From positions 1 to 57,092 of the forward strand of contig CADATP010000005.1 in NCBI GenBank assembly GCA_902790935.1: a stretch of 57,092 nt of DNA, written 5' to 3'. The stretch is from an uncultured Lachnospiraceae bacterium. Lineage in GTDB: Bacteria; Bacillota; Clostridia; Lachnospirales; Lachnospiraceae. A program made the position numbers and the translations under genes. This document shows positions 7,718 through 16,817 of this stretch, piece by piece; position 1 is the stretch's first letter, and each line of letters starts with the position of its first letter. Under the pieces are notes generated by a model. It was not told the origin of the DNA and made no database searches. It was given only the letters and a program-made list of their open reading frames with translations.

Positions 7718-8392
7718 ATGAATATAAGCTGTTTTAGAAAAAGGTTTTTTAAGAAAAGCTGCCCTGAAAAAGGCTTTTATAAGAATGAAAACCTGAAGAA
7801 GGGCTGCTTTAACCTAAGCATCCTTAAGAGATCGGAAGGCTTTGCGGATTCGGTATACGGGATATTTTTAATGGCTTTCTTTTTGATAATGCCTGTGCTG
7901 GTAATAAGGATAGGGGCTTACAAGTCCCTGTCCGACAGACTTGAAGACGCCTTGGCAGCCAGCTCGCTGGCGGCTTCTGTGATAGATCTTGAAAGATACG
8001 GGACAGACCACACCATCGTAATAAGCGATCATGCCGGAAGCTATGAAAAGTACAAAGAGACCCTTAAGGTAAATCTCAGATTGGAGGATGGATATTCCGA
8101 TCTGTCTTTCATAGACGGAGAGGTCATACTCACCGACTTTAGGATTTACAACAAAGAGGGGGATAAGATCACGGAAATAACCGTTGGAGAAGCCGGAGGA
8201 AGGGTTTCCGGGGAAGGTAAGGTCGGAGAGGTGAAAGATCCCGCGGGAAGGATCGTTAAGGATACCGGAATCTACAGCGAGATATCCTTCCCCATAAAAA
8301 AGAGCCTTATAAGACTCGGAAACTATGCGTCCGATGAAGAATGGGACGGACTTGCAAAAAAGAATAAGCTTACGCTCGTTAGAGGCAGATAA
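7718..8392 (+). CDS. membrane-anchored pseudopilin-like protein of the Tad locus
   Basis: 224 residues. The N-terminus is unusually long, basic and Cys-containing (FRKRFFKKSCPEKGFYKN) and precedes a prepilin-like junction (KRSEGFADSVYG) and a single hydrophobic helix at about 47-67. The remaining 155 residues are predicted to be extracytoplasmic and have no recognised domain. Position and topology suggest a TadE/TadF-type minor subunit. A GGGGGAG site precedes the ATG. Confidence 0.55.
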   Translation: MNISCFRKRFFKKSCPEKGFYKNENLKKGCFNLSILKRSEGFADSVYGIFLMAFFLIMPVLVIRIGAYKSLSDRLEDALAASSLAASVIDLERYGTDHTIVISDHAGSYEKYKETLKVNLRLEDGYSDLSFIDGEVILTDFRIYNKEGDKITEITVGEAGGRVSGEGKVGEVKDPAGRIVKDTGIYSEISFPIKKSLIRLGNYASDEEWDGLAKKNKLTLVRGR

Positions 8393-8401
8393 GGAGGGGA
8401 A

Positions 8402-9061
8402 ATGAAAGGTAAAGAAAACAAAGTTAAAAGAAAAGCCCGCGCCGTAGCGCCGGGAGTGGTAATAGCTGCATTTGCGGCAGCTGCCGTGGTATACGGTGTA
8501 CTTATATATACAGAGAAAAAGCTCACGGAAAAAGAGCCGGAGCGCATTGTGGCCGTTGCTACGGAAAAGATTAATAAAGGCTCGGATATTTATCTTGAAG
8601 GACCGGGGAAAAACGTTGAGTTTAAGTCTGTTCCGGAAAGCCTGATACCGGAGGGAGCGTCAGATATCACAGATCCGGGGGAGTTTTACGCTGTCTGCGA
8701 GATCAGCAAGGGAAGCATTTTGACAGAGAGCATGCTTTCAGACAAAAGCAGCACTAAGAGGCGGATGACAAGTCCTGTTCTTATCGGATTTAAGGCGGAG
8801 GATTACTATCAGACCGCTGGCGGAAAAATAGGAAAAGGTGACAAGATCCATATATATGTTGAGGATGAAGAGGGAGAAGTAACCCTCAGATGGAGCGATG
8901 TGTATGTGGCGGATGCCTTTGATGCTTCCGGAGAAGAGATAGATCCGAAAGAAGGCGGGAAGTCTGTAAGATACAATATCTATTTAGAAAAGAAAGACGT
9001 GGAGGAGTTTTATGAAAAGATGGAGTCTAAATCCATTAGAGTTGCTCTTGCATGTAATTAA
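8402..9061 (+). CDS. CpaB/SAF-domain Tad assembly protein
   Basis: 219 residues. A basic N-terminus and a membrane helix (about 17-38) are followed by IVAVATEKINKGSDI, the beginning of an SAF-like fold, and the Flp assembly CpaB region (ISKGSILTESML). The rest is polar and extracytoplasmic. In other Tad systems CpaB (RcpC) helps assemble pili outside the membrane. The start follows AAGGAGGGGA. Its last 50 nt are shared with the start of the next gene in another frame, an unusually long overlap. Confidence 0.7.
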   Translation: MKGKENKVKRKARAVAPGVVIAAFAAAAVVYGVLIYTEKKLTEKEPERIVAVATEKINKGSDIYLEGPGKNVEFKSVPESLIPEGASDITDPGEFYAVCEISKGSILTESMLSDKSSTKRRMTSPVLIGFKAEDYYQTAGGKIGKGDKIHIYVEDEEGEVTLRWSDVYVADAFDASGEEIDPKEGGKSVRYNIYLEKKDVEEFYEKMESKSIRVALACN

Positions 9062-10331
9062 GGTATTCGGAGCCTGGATCGGACTGCTTGTCGGGATACT
9101 TATTTTCGTCTTTGGCATTACCGGTTTAAAGAGCTTTGCATCGGATGAGAGCATCTTTTTTTCCAATCCACATCTTAGTATATCCCCGGATGGAACAGGA
9201 TTTACTTTTTCAAAAGGAGTGGGGGGATTTGAAAAACATGATTACGCATATATGGGCTACAAGCGCTATATTAAAGGCGTGACAGGTCCGCGGGCGTTAA
9301 ACGAGGGAGAACATTATTACTATGGCCTCATAAAAGGGATGATACCCATCGGTTATTGGGAACTGCGGCACCCTATGGCGGAGTGTATTCATGGAGCGTA
9401 TATAACGGACATTTCGGTATACGGTCTTGACAAGTGGGGAGTAACAAGAAATATCTGCCACGGATATTACAATCCGGGATGGATAGCCCACTGCGCCGTC
9501 TGCGGTGAAGGGATCCCTCTTCTTATGTATTTAAGCGAGAGTGTTGCTTCTACCATCAGCTTTCTTCCTTCCGCTACGACATGTTCGAATTATTTTTATC
9601 TTTGTCCTTACAGCAACTGCATCGAGCAGGGAGCCCCCGTTATGCACAGCTGCACCGGAGTAAGCGCAAACAGATATCTGGTAAATTACGATCCAAACGG
9701 AGCCACCGGAGGATCGATGCCCGGAGAGTATTTCTATGCAGGAGGGGCGAGCAAGTATGAGGGGGATGAAGTCATTTCTCCTTCCAAGCTAAGGAATATC
9801 GGATATACAAGGGAGGGATATATCTTTAAAGGCTGGGGAACAACGCCGGGAGGAGACCCGGTATTTGCTGACGGAGAGTCGTGGGCAAAGGTTTCTTCTG
9901 CTTTGGGAACCGGAAAGATGGCAAACGGAAGCGTAATAAATCTTTATGCGATCTGGGAAGTCGCTTTTGATATGACGGCCGAGGTAGAGCGAAATCTTAA
10001 GGCTGTAGACGGAAAGGATATATTTGCAAGAGGCGAGAGCGGCTATGTAAGTATAGTAACCAAAGGATATGCGGAGAAGATAGAAGTGATCTTTCCGGAG
10101 CAGCTATCAGAGTATAACCTGACTGTCAATTGCCTCGATAACCCGCAAAAAGTCCGGACTGATAAAGCACCCTTTGTGATCCCTATATACGGATTGCCTG
10201 ATGGGGAGTGGCGCTTTGGTATAACCGTAAAAGCTTATAAACAGGATAAATGTATAGAAAGGCTTCTTACCGTAACAGTATCGGGAGATGAATTTGGAAT
10301 ACTTAATGAGATACATACGGGACTAAGATAA
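9012..10331 (+). CDS. secreted Cys-rich protein with InlB-type repeat, in the Tad operon
   Basis: 439 residues. The N-terminal hydrophobic segment (about 12-38) ends in SFASDE and looks like a signal peptide or anchor. Residues about 60-215 form an aromatic, Cys-rich region with several CxxC-like pairs (HCAVCGE, CPYSNC, MHSC). At about 225-318 is one Listeria-Bacteroides (InlB B) repeat: VNYDPNGATGGSMPG, then GYIFKGWGTTPGG, ending INLYAIWEV. A beta-rich C-terminal domain of unknown type follows. GGAGGAG lies 4-10 nt before the ATG, supporting a start inside the previous gene. Its place just before the prepilin peptidase makes it a candidate pilus-associated adhesin or tip protein; that role is inference. 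Confidence 0.75.
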   Translation: MKRWSLNPLELLLHVIKVFGAWIGLLVGILIFVFGITGLKSFASDESIFFSNPHLSISPDGTGFTFSKGVGGFEKHDYAYMGYKRYIKGVTGPRALNEGEHYYYGLIKGMIPIGYWELRHPMAECIHGAYITDISVYGLDKWGVTRNICHGYYNPGWIAHCAVCGEGIPLLMYLSESVASTISFLPSATTCSNYFYLCPYSNCIEQGAPVMHSCTGVSANRYLVNYDPNGATGGSMPGEYFYAGGASKYEGDEVISPSKLRNIGYTREGYIFKGWGTTPGGDPVFADGESWAKVSSALGTGKMANGSVINLYAIWEVAFDMTAEVERNLKAVDGKDIFARGESGYVSIVTKGYAEKIEVIFPEQLSEYNLTVNCLDNPQKVRTDKAPFVIPIYGLPDGEWRFGITVKAYKQDKCIERLLTVTVSGDEFGILNEIHTGLR

Positions 10332-10810
10332 TGACGGATATGGTGGCAAGCACGCTTGTGGCGTCCCGGGCAGATGTTGCGGTTATGACAGTTTTTATGG
10401 CTATCCTTTTTGCGGGGGCTTTAATGGATCTATTCTGGCGGCAGGTATATGACATGCTCTGGGTTATCGCAATAATCTTTTTGAGTATTTTTATCTTTAT
10501 AAAGGGAGAAATGTCAGGAGACTTGCTTGCCGGCCTTACAGTCTATTTTACGGCACAGGAAGTCTTTATGAAAAAGGCATACGGCAAGGCGGATTGTCAC
10601 GCGCTTTGCTGCTGTGCCTTGTTTTTGGCGTATTTTGAGTGCGGGCTTTTAGTATACGCGTTGCACCTTGGTATAGTCCTTTTTTTGCTTATTGTTAAAA
10701 ACCTTTTTAGCGGGAATGTTTCCCGGAATATGACATTAAAAAAGCCTGTGCCCATGATACCCTATATTTTTGCAGGGTTATGCGCTGTTTCAAGTATATA
10801 TGTTCCTTGA
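10331..10810 (+). CDS. A24-type prepilin peptidase (TadV/CpaA-like)
   Basis: 159 residues, nearly all hydrophobic, with about five membrane segments. The two conserved aspartates of the aspartic prepilin peptidase family are visible: ALMDLFWRQVYD near 31-42 and GKADCHAL near 85-92 (a variant of GxGDxK). It would process the Flp1-like pilin and the pseudopilins. Its start overlaps the previous stop (TAATG), and it ends the operon. No CpaE/TadZ-type localisation ATPase is encoded nearby. Confidence 0.75.
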   Translation: MTDMVASTLVASRADVAVMTVFMAILFAGALMDLFWRQVYDMLWVIAIIFLSIFIFIKGEMSGDLLAGLTVYFTAQEVFMKKAYGKADCHALCCCALFLAYFECGLLVYALHLGIVLFLLIVKNLFSGNVSRNMTLKKPVPMIPYIFAGLCAVSSIYVP

Positions 10811-10835
10811 TAATTGAATAGTATTTTGGTAAAAT
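10807..10835 (+). promoter_or_regulatory. promoter for the glycosyltransferase gene
   Basis: TTGATA (10807-10812), 17-nt spacer, TAAAAT (10830-10835). The -35 box overlaps the stop codon of the prepilin peptidase gene. The predicted leader is about 35 nt. It would separate the housekeeping block from the Tad operon. Confidence 0.65.
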
Positions 10836-10877
10836 GAAACGGATTGTGGGGTAGTCTGCTTAAAAGAGGATTTTGGT

Positions 10878-11888
10878 ATGACGATTTCGGTTTGTATGAT
10901 AGTCAAAAATGAGGAAAAAGTACTCGCGAGATGCTTAGACAGTCTTGAGGGACTTTACGATGAGCTTATCATCGTAGATACGGGCTCGTCGGACGGTACG
11001 AAGAGTATCGCTGCCGGGTATACCGACAAGATCTACGATTTTGAATGGATAAACGACTTTTCAGCTGCGAGAAATTTTGCTTTTTCCAAAGCCTCTATGG
11101 AATATATCTATTCCGCTGATGCCGATGAGGTCCTGGATGAAGAGAACAGACTGCGCTTTAAGATACTTAAAGAGAACCTTCTTCCGGAGATCGAGATCGT
11201 TCAGATGAAGTACGGAAACCAGCTTGAAAACGGTACCGTATACAATTTTGATGAAGAGTACAGACCGAAGCTTTTTAAGAGAGTCCGCACATTTACCTGG
11301 ATAGAGCCGGTGCATGAGACTGTGCGCCTTGATCCGGTTGTCTTTGACAGCGAGATCGTAATTACACATAAGCCGCTTTCAAACCATGCCTCAAGAGATA
11401 TTGATATCTTTACCGGGCGCCTTAAAAAGGGAGAAATGCTATCGCCCCGCCTTTGGGAGATGTTTGCAAAGGAGCTTTTCATCTCCGGTACGGACGAAGA
11501 TTTCGAAAGAATATATGATTGTTTTATCGCTTTTGAAGAACAGCCCATGGACAGAGATCTCCATAAAACTATCTGCTGCGTTATCGTAAGGGCCGCAAGA
11601 CTTAAGAAGGATACGGAAAGCTTCTTTAAGTATGCCGTAAAGCTTCTTGCCGCAGGTGACGGATGCTCGGAAAGCTGCCTTGAGATGGGGCTTTGGTATG
11701 AAGAAAAAGGCGATTATAATGAAGCACTTATCTGGTTTTACAATGCGATCCACGAGACGGAGCCGATTATTAAGCTTTCTGCCTCGAATATAGAGCCTCT
11801 TACACATATGGCAGATATTTACGACAGGACAGGTGAGAAAGAGCAGGCGGCAGGCTGCAGGAGGATGATAGATGAACTGGGAAAATAA
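10878..11888 (+). CDS. family 2 glycosyltransferase with C-terminal TPR-like region
   Basis: 336 residues. The GT-A domain begins MTISVCMIVKNEE, with LIIVDTGSSDGT and the metal-binding SADADEVLD, the pattern of SunS-like GT2 enzymes. Residues about 200-336 are helical with TPR-like periodicity (GLWYEEKGDYNEALIWFYNA). The acceptor is unknown. Some relatives glycosylate peptides or proteins, so a link to surface structures such as the adjacent pilus is possible but not shown. It overlaps the next gene by 17 nt. Confidence 0.8.
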   Translation: MTISVCMIVKNEEKVLARCLDSLEGLYDELIIVDTGSSDGTKSIAAGYTDKIYDFEWINDFSAARNFAFSKASMEYIYSADADEVLDEENRLRFKILKENLLPEIEIVQMKYGNQLENGTVYNFDEEYRPKLFKRVRTFTWIEPVHETVRLDPVVFDSEIVITHKPLSNHASRDIDIFTGRLKKGEMLSPRLWEMFAKELFISGTDEDFERIYDCFIAFEEQPMDRDLHKTICCVIVRAARLKKDTESFFKYAVKLLAAGDGCSESCLEMGLWYEEKGDYNEALIWFYNAIHETEPIIKLSASNIEPLTHMADIYDRTGEKEQAAGCRRMIDELGK

Positions 11889-12930
11889 CGTCAGAAAAGT
11901 TGTTCCTTATGTTGCGGGAGAACAGCCAAAGCAAAAGGATGTGATAAAGCTTAATACAAACGAATGTCCTTATCCGCCGGCGCCGGCTGTGGAAAAGGCC
12001 CTTAAGGAGATGGATTATGATTCCTTCAGGCTTTACCCGGATCCGGATACATCATCTATTACAGACGCTCTTGCCGGCTACTACAGCGTATCGCCTAAAA
12101 ATGTTTTTGTCGGAGTGGGCTCCGATGATGTACTCAGTATGGCTTTCCTTACTTTTTTCAATTCGGATAAGCCTATACTTTTTCCGGATGTAACGTATTC
12201 GTTTTATGATGTCTGGGCAGATCTTTACCGGATACCGTATAAGACCGTTCCCTTAAGGGACGACTGGTCTATTGATAAAGAGGGATTTAAGCAGGAAAAC
12301 GGCGGAGTTATCTTCCCTAATCCCAACGCACCCACAGGTCTTTTGGAGGATGTATCTACCATCGAGGAGATTGTAAAGGCCAACAAGGATGTGGTTGTGA
12401 TAGTTGACGAGGCCTATATTGATTTTGGCGGAGAAAGCGTTATCTCCCTTACATCGAAATATGAAAATCTTCTCGTTGTCCAGACCTTTTCCAAGTCCAG
12501 GGCAATGGCAGGTATGCGAATCGGATTCTGCATCGGAAGCGAAAAACTTATCGGATATTTAAATGATGCGAAGTTTTCCTTCAACTCATACACGATGAAC
12601 CGCCCGGCACAGGAGCTTGGCGCATTGGCAGTACTTGATGATGCGTATTTTAAGGATATAACCGGGAAGATCGTAAAGACAAGAGAGTGGACCAAGAAGG
12701 AGCTTACAAGACTCGGGTTTACATTCCCTGATTCAAAGGCGAATTTTGTTTTTGCTTCCCACAAAACTATACCCGCAAAAGATATTTATGCCTACCTCAG
12801 AAGCAAAAATATCTTTGTGAGATTTTGGGATAAGCCGAGGATAAACAATTGCCTCAGAATAACCATTGGCACTGATGAGCAGATGAAGACTCTTATCGGC
12901 GCTTTGGAAGAATATATTGGAGATAAATAA
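11872..12930 (+). CDS. hisC: histidinol-phosphate aminotransferase family enzyme
   Basis: 352 residues, PLP-dependent class I/II aminotransferase. IKLNTNECPYPPAP near the N-terminus, DEAYIDFGG and the Schiff-base Lys region FSKSRAMAGMRIGF are typical of HisC. It would convert imidazole-acetol phosphate to histidinol phosphate in histidine synthesis. No other his gene is near, so a related amino-acid or phosphonate aminotransferase role cannot be excluded. The start lies inside the end of the glycosyltransferase gene, implying coupling. Confidence 0.8.
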   Translation: MNWENNVRKVVPYVAGEQPKQKDVIKLNTNECPYPPAPAVEKALKEMDYDSFRLYPDPDTSSITDALAGYYSVSPKNVFVGVGSDDVLSMAFLTFFNSDKPILFPDVTYSFYDVWADLYRIPYKTVPLRDDWSIDKEGFKQENGGVIFPNPNAPTGLLEDVSTIEEIVKANKDVVVIVDEAYIDFGGESVISLTSKYENLLVVQTFSKSRAMAGMRIGFCIGSEKLIGYLNDAKFSFNSYTMNRPAQELGALAVLDDAYFKDITGKIVKTREWTKKELTRLGFTFPDSKANFVFASHKTIPAKDIYAYLRSKNIFVRFWDKPRINNCLRITIGTDEQMKTLIGALEEYIGDK

Positions 12931-12931
12931 A

Positions 12932-13693
12932 ATGAAAAATATGATCGGAAACAAAAGATTTAACCTCGCTTTGGCGGCCTTAATGTCACTTCTTGTCTGC
13001 CTCTTTTCCGTGGCAGTTCCCGCTAAAAGCATATACGGAACAGGCGTAGCTATCGCTGCAGAAAGCTCCGCAGACAAAGAAAAGGGCGAGGAGATATCGG
13101 AAGAAGCAAATAGCGGAGAGACTCTCCCGGAGCTTTCGGAAGAATCTGCTAAAGATAATGCTAAAGATGATGCAGAGGAAGAAAAGCTTTCTTTTACTGA
13201 AAGGGTGGCAGCTAAGTTCGCTACATCCCTCGGAAAATATATCCCTGCGGAGCTTGTGGTCGTATTTGTATCGATGCTCCCTATTTTGGAGCTTCGTGCG
13301 GGACTCTTTGTTGCCAAGTTTTTAAACCTTCCCCTTCTTAAGGCAATTCCTTTATGTATATTGGGAAATATAATTCCGATCCCCCTTATTCTCTTGTTTA
13401 TCAAGAAGATATTTAAATGGCTCGGAAAGACCAAGCTTTTCCACGGGCTTGTTGAGAAACTGGAAGCAAGAGCTATGAAAAAGAGCACGGCAATATCCAA
13501 TGGTGAGTTTGTGGGACTGATGCTCTTTGTAGGTATTCCTATCCCCGGAACAGGAGCCTGGATGGGCTCTTTAATAGCAGCTCTTTTGGAGATCGATTTT
13601 AAAAAGGCCATAGCTGCAGAACTTGTAGGTATCGCAATCGCAACCGTGATCGTTTCAATTCTTTCCTACGGACTTTTGGGAATCATTATTTAA
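12932..13693 (+). CDS. small multidrug-export family membrane protein (COG2426 type)
   Basis: 253 residues. A signal-like hydrophobic N-terminus (about 10-40) is followed by a highly acidic Glu/Ser/Lys stretch (about 45-92). A membrane domain comes next with MLPILELRAGLFVAK, GNIIPIPLILLFIKK and GIPIPGTGAWMGSLIAAL, the pattern of the Sm_multidrug_ex family. Transport function in this family is poorly established. ATG 12932 follows GGAG by 9 nt and begins 1 nt after the hisC stop. Confidence 0.75.
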   Translation: MKNMIGNKRFNLALAALMSLLVCLFSVAVPAKSIYGTGVAIAAESSADKEKGEEISEEANSGETLPELSEESAKDNAKDDAEEEKLSFTERVAAKFATSLGKYIPAELVVVFVSMLPILELRAGLFVAKFLNLPLLKAIPLCILGNIIPIPLILLFIKKIFKWLGKTKLFHGLVEKLEARAMKKSTAISNGEFVGLMLFVGIPIPGTGAWMGSLIAALLEIDFKKAIAAELVGIAIATVIVSILSYGLLGIII

Positions 13694-13705
13694 CGGAGGC
13701 CTTTT

Positions 13706-14569
13706 ATGGCAGATAGTTATAACGAATTTGCCTATGTGTACGATGAACTGATGGATGCCGTTCCCTACGAGGAATGGTGCGAGAGGATTGTAGGCGCCAT
13801 CGATACCTACGGTATTACAAAGAGAGTAAGAAAGCCCGGGGACCCGGAGGCTTTTGAAGAAGAAGACTTTGATCTTGCAGAGCCTACGCAGGAAGAGCTT
13901 TTAGAGTCTGAGAGAAATCTTGTCGTGGACCTTGGCTGCGGAACGGGAACTGTTACGGAGATGCTTTACTCGGAAGGCTTCGATATGATCGGCATCGACA
14001 ATTCCGAGGAGATGCTCGAGATCGCTATGGAGAAAAAGTGCGAGAGCGGTTCTGAGGTTTTGTATCTCAATCAGGATATGCTTGAACTCGAGCTTTTCAG
14101 TACAGTGGGAACCGTCATAAGCGTATGTGACAGTTTGAATTATCTTGTGGGTGAGAATGATCTTGAAACGGTTTTTTCTCTTGTTTCAAACTATCTTTAC
14201 CCGGGCGGACTCTTTATTTTTGATCTGAATACGGATTATAAGTACCGCGAGGTTATCGGAAACAGGACCATCGCTGAGAGCAGGGATGACTGCAGCTTTA
14301 TCTGGGATAATTTATATGACCCGGAGAAAAAGATCAATGAATATGACCTTACGCTTTTTATAGAGGGTGAGGACGGAAGATTTGACAGGTTCCTCGAAAC
14401 CCATTACCAAAAGGGATATGATCCCGCAGAGGTTAAGAGAATCCTGGAAGAAAATAGATTTAAAGTAGTTAAAATGACGGATTCCGAGACCGGAGGAGAT
14501 GTCTCGGATGTCACACAGAGGATCTTTGTTGTGGCTAAATCAACTAAGGAAAAGAATCAAAATGAGTGA
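13706..14569 (+). CDS. class I SAM-dependent methyltransferase
   Basis: 287 residues. Motif I is LVVDLGCGTGTVTE (about 71-84), followed by GFDMIGIDNSEEML and YLYPGGLFIFDLNTDYK. An acidic insertion of about 35 residues (about 38-70) separates the first helix from motif I. The substrate is unknown; relatives in this position are usually annotated only as methyltransferases. It overlaps the start of the Hsp33 gene by 8 nt. Confidence 0.85.
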   Translation: MADSYNEFAYVYDELMDAVPYEEWCERIVGAIDTYGITKRVRKPGDPEAFEEEDFDLAEPTQEELLESERNLVVDLGCGTGTVTEMLYSEGFDMIGIDNSEEMLEIAMEKKCESGSEVLYLNQDMLELELFSTVGTVISVCDSLNYLVGENDLETVFSLVSNYLYPGGLFIFDLNTDYKYREVIGNRTIAESRDDCSFIWDNLYDPEKKINEYDLTLFIEGEDGRFDRFLETHYQKGYDPAEVKRILEENRFKVVKMTDSETGGDVSDVTQRIFVVAKSTKEKNQNE

Positions 14570-15428
14570 TTATATTGTAAGTGCAATGTCTGCAAATGAG
14601 CAGATACGAGCTTTTGCCTGTACTACAAGAGAGCTTGTTGAGCATGCAAGAAGCATACACAATACCAGTCCGGTTATGAGCGCGGCTTTGGGAAGAATGC
14701 TCAGTGCGGCGGCCATGATGGGAAGTATGATGAAGGGTGATAAGGATATTCTTACTCTTCAGATAAAGGGTGACGGCCCGGCGGGAGGAATTACGGTTAC
14801 CGCGGATTCTTCGGCAAATGTCAAAGGCTACGCCAATGTCCCTGATGTTATAATCCCGGCTAAGCCAAACGGAAAGCTTGACGTATCGGGAGCCATAGGC
14901 CCCGGAAGCCTGAGAGTTATAAAGGATCTTGGACTTAAAGAGCCTTATGTCGGAGAGGTAGCTCTTCAGACAGGCGAGATAGCCGAGGATCTTACATATT
15001 ATTTTGCCGTATCCGAGCAGGTTCCTTCATCCGTAGGTCTTGGCGTACTTATGAACAGGGACAATACCGTAAGGCAGGCAGGCGGTTTTATTATCCAGCT
15101 TATGCCCTTTGCGACAGATGAGGTTATTTCTATCCTTGAGGAGAACTTAAAGTCAATCCAGTCAGTTACTCAGATGCTTGACGGCGGTGACAGCCCCGAG
15201 GATATGCTGAGGAAAGTCCTCAAAGGACTCGATGTTGAGATTACCGGAAAGATGCCGACACAGTACAAATGCAATTGCAGCAGAGAAAGACTTGAGAGGG
15301 TGATGCTGAGTCTCGGAAAGAAAGAACTTGACGAGATGGTTAAGGAAGGCAAGCCCGTAGAGGTCGGATGCAGTTTTTGCAATACAAAGTACGTATTTAC
15401 GCCGGAAGAGCTTTCAAAATTATATTAA
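14562..15428 (+). CDS. hslO: redox-regulated chaperone Hsp33
   Basis: 288 residues. The N-terminus SDYIVSAMSANEQIRAFACT is typical of Hsp33. The C-terminal zinc site has CNCS (about 255-258) and CSFC (about 287 minus 13), the four cysteines that release zinc and unfold the linker on oxidation. ATG 14562 is chosen because upstream frame extensions lie inside the methyltransferase gene and AAGGAAAAG precedes it. In an anaerobe it would protect against oxidative unfolding. Confidence 0.95.
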   Translation: MSDYIVSAMSANEQIRAFACTTRELVEHARSIHNTSPVMSAALGRMLSAAAMMGSMMKGDKDILTLQIKGDGPAGGITVTADSSANVKGYANVPDVIIPAKPNGKLDVSGAIGPGSLRVIKDLGLKEPYVGEVALQTGEIAEDLTYYFAVSEQVPSSVGLGVLMNRDNTVRQAGGFIIQLMPFATDEVISILEENLKSIQSVTQMLDGGDSPEDMLRKVLKGLDVEITGKMPTQYKCNCSRERLERVMLSLGKKELDEMVKEGKPVEVGCSFCNTKYVFTPEELSKLY

Positions 15429-15457
15429 TGCTTTTATAAAGGCAGAAAGGGATAAAA

Positions 15458-16792
15458 ATGAAAGGCTATACAAAAGAGGATGTACTCAGATTACTTGAAG
15501 AAGAGGACGTAGAGTTTATCAGATTACAGTTTACGGACCTTCACGGAACATTAAAAAACATTGCTGTTACAGCCGGAAGGATAGCCAGCATACTGGAAAA
15601 CGGCTGCCATTTTGACGCCAGCGCGGCAGACGGATTTCCCAGGGCAATAGATTCGGAGAGACTTCTTATCCCTGATTTTTCCACATTTGAAATCCTTCCA
15701 TGGAGACCTCAGCAGGGCAAGGTTGCGAGACTTCTTTGCGACGTATATATGCCCGAAGGAGAGCCTTCAAGTCTTTGCTCGAGACAGATCCTTAAAAAGA
15801 GCCTTGAAAAGGCTGAAAACATGGGATACAAGATCGAGGTAGGACCTGAGTGTGAGTTCTTCCTTTTTGAGACCGATGAAAACGGAAATCCCACTGTTGT
15901 TACACATGAGCAGGCGGGCTACTTTGATGTAGGACCTTTGGATGAAGGTGAAAATGCCAGAAGAGATATTGTTATGAACCTTGAGGATATGGGATTTGAG
16001 ATCAACGCTTCCCATCATGAGGTTGCTCCGGCGCAGCATGAGATCGATCTTTCACACGATGATGCTCTTTCTACCGCTGACAATATCCAGACCTTTAAGC
16101 TTGCGGTCAGGACCATGGCCAAGAGGCACGGACTTCACGCTACCTTTATGCCTAAGCCCAAGAATAATGTTAACGGCTCCGGGATGCATATCAATATTTC
16201 AATATTGAAGGACGGGGTCAATATCTTTAGCGATGGGTCCGATAAAAACGGTCTTTCCAAGGAGGCATATTATTTCCTCGGAGGACTTATGAAGCATTTA
16301 AAGGGAATGAGCGTTATAACAAATCCTCTTGTTAATTCATACAAGAGACTTAACAGCGGATTTGATGCACCCGTATATATCGCATGGAGCGCCAGAAACA
16401 GAAAGCAGATGATCCGTATCCCCGCGCATCTTAACGGAAACAACGCAAGGATCGAGCTTAGAAGTACCGATTCTGCGGCAAATCCTTATCTTGCACTTAC
16501 TCTCGTAGTAGCTGCCGGACTTGACGGAATCGAGAAGAAAATTGAGCCTGCAGAGGCTATAGACGTAAACATCGCATCATTAAGCGAAAAAGAAAGAAAC
16601 GATCTTTCGGTGGACAGACTTCCCGGTAACTTAAAGGAAGCGATCGAAGCCGCAAAGGCAGATCCTTTTATTGCCGAGACACTGGGCAAGGAAGCCTTTG
16701 ACCAGTATATTATGATGAAGGAAAAGGAATGGAACGATTATAATACTTTCGTATCGGAGTGGGAACTTTCAGAGTACTTGAATCGCTACTAG
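15458..16792 (+). CDS. glnA: glutamine synthetase, type I
   Basis: 444 residues, the length of Firmicute GSI-alpha enzymes. It makes glutamine from glutamate, ammonia and ATP. Visible motifs are FTDLHGTLKN, EVGPECEFFLF (metal ligands), NGSGMHINIS and AANPYLALTLVVAAGLDGIE. A putative ANTAR RNA-binding regulator follows 25 nt later, a known pairing in Clostridia. No GlnR-type operator was recognised in the 29-nt upstream gap, so it is likely co-transcribed with hslO. Confidence 0.97.
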   Translation: MKGYTKEDVLRLLEEEDVEFIRLQFTDLHGTLKNIAVTAGRIASILENGCHFDASAADGFPRAIDSERLLIPDFSTFEILPWRPQQGKVARLLCDVYMPEGEPSSLCSRQILKKSLEKAENMGYKIEVGPECEFFLFETDENGNPTVVTHEQAGYFDVGPLDEGENARRDIVMNLEDMGFEINASHHEVAPAQHEIDLSHDDALSTADNIQTFKLAVRTMAKRHGLHATFMPKPKNNVNGSGMHINISILKDGVNIFSDGSDKNGLSKEAYYFLGGLMKHLKGMSVITNPLVNSYKRLNSGFDAPVYIAWSARNRKQMIRIPAHLNGNNARIELRSTDSAANPYLALTLVVAAGLDGIEKKIEPAEAIDVNIASLSEKERNDLSVDRLPGNLKEAIEAAKADPFIAETLGKEAFDQYIMMKEKEWNDYNTFVSEWELSEYLNRY

Positions 16793-16817
16793 GTTTTGGC
16801 TATAGGAGGTGCAGCAG

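Noticed and set aside
12733-13611. 292-codon antisense frame on the minus strand
   Set aside because: It is fully antisense to the COG2426-type gene and the hisC end, has a low-complexity Ser/Ile-rich translation, and no start signals.
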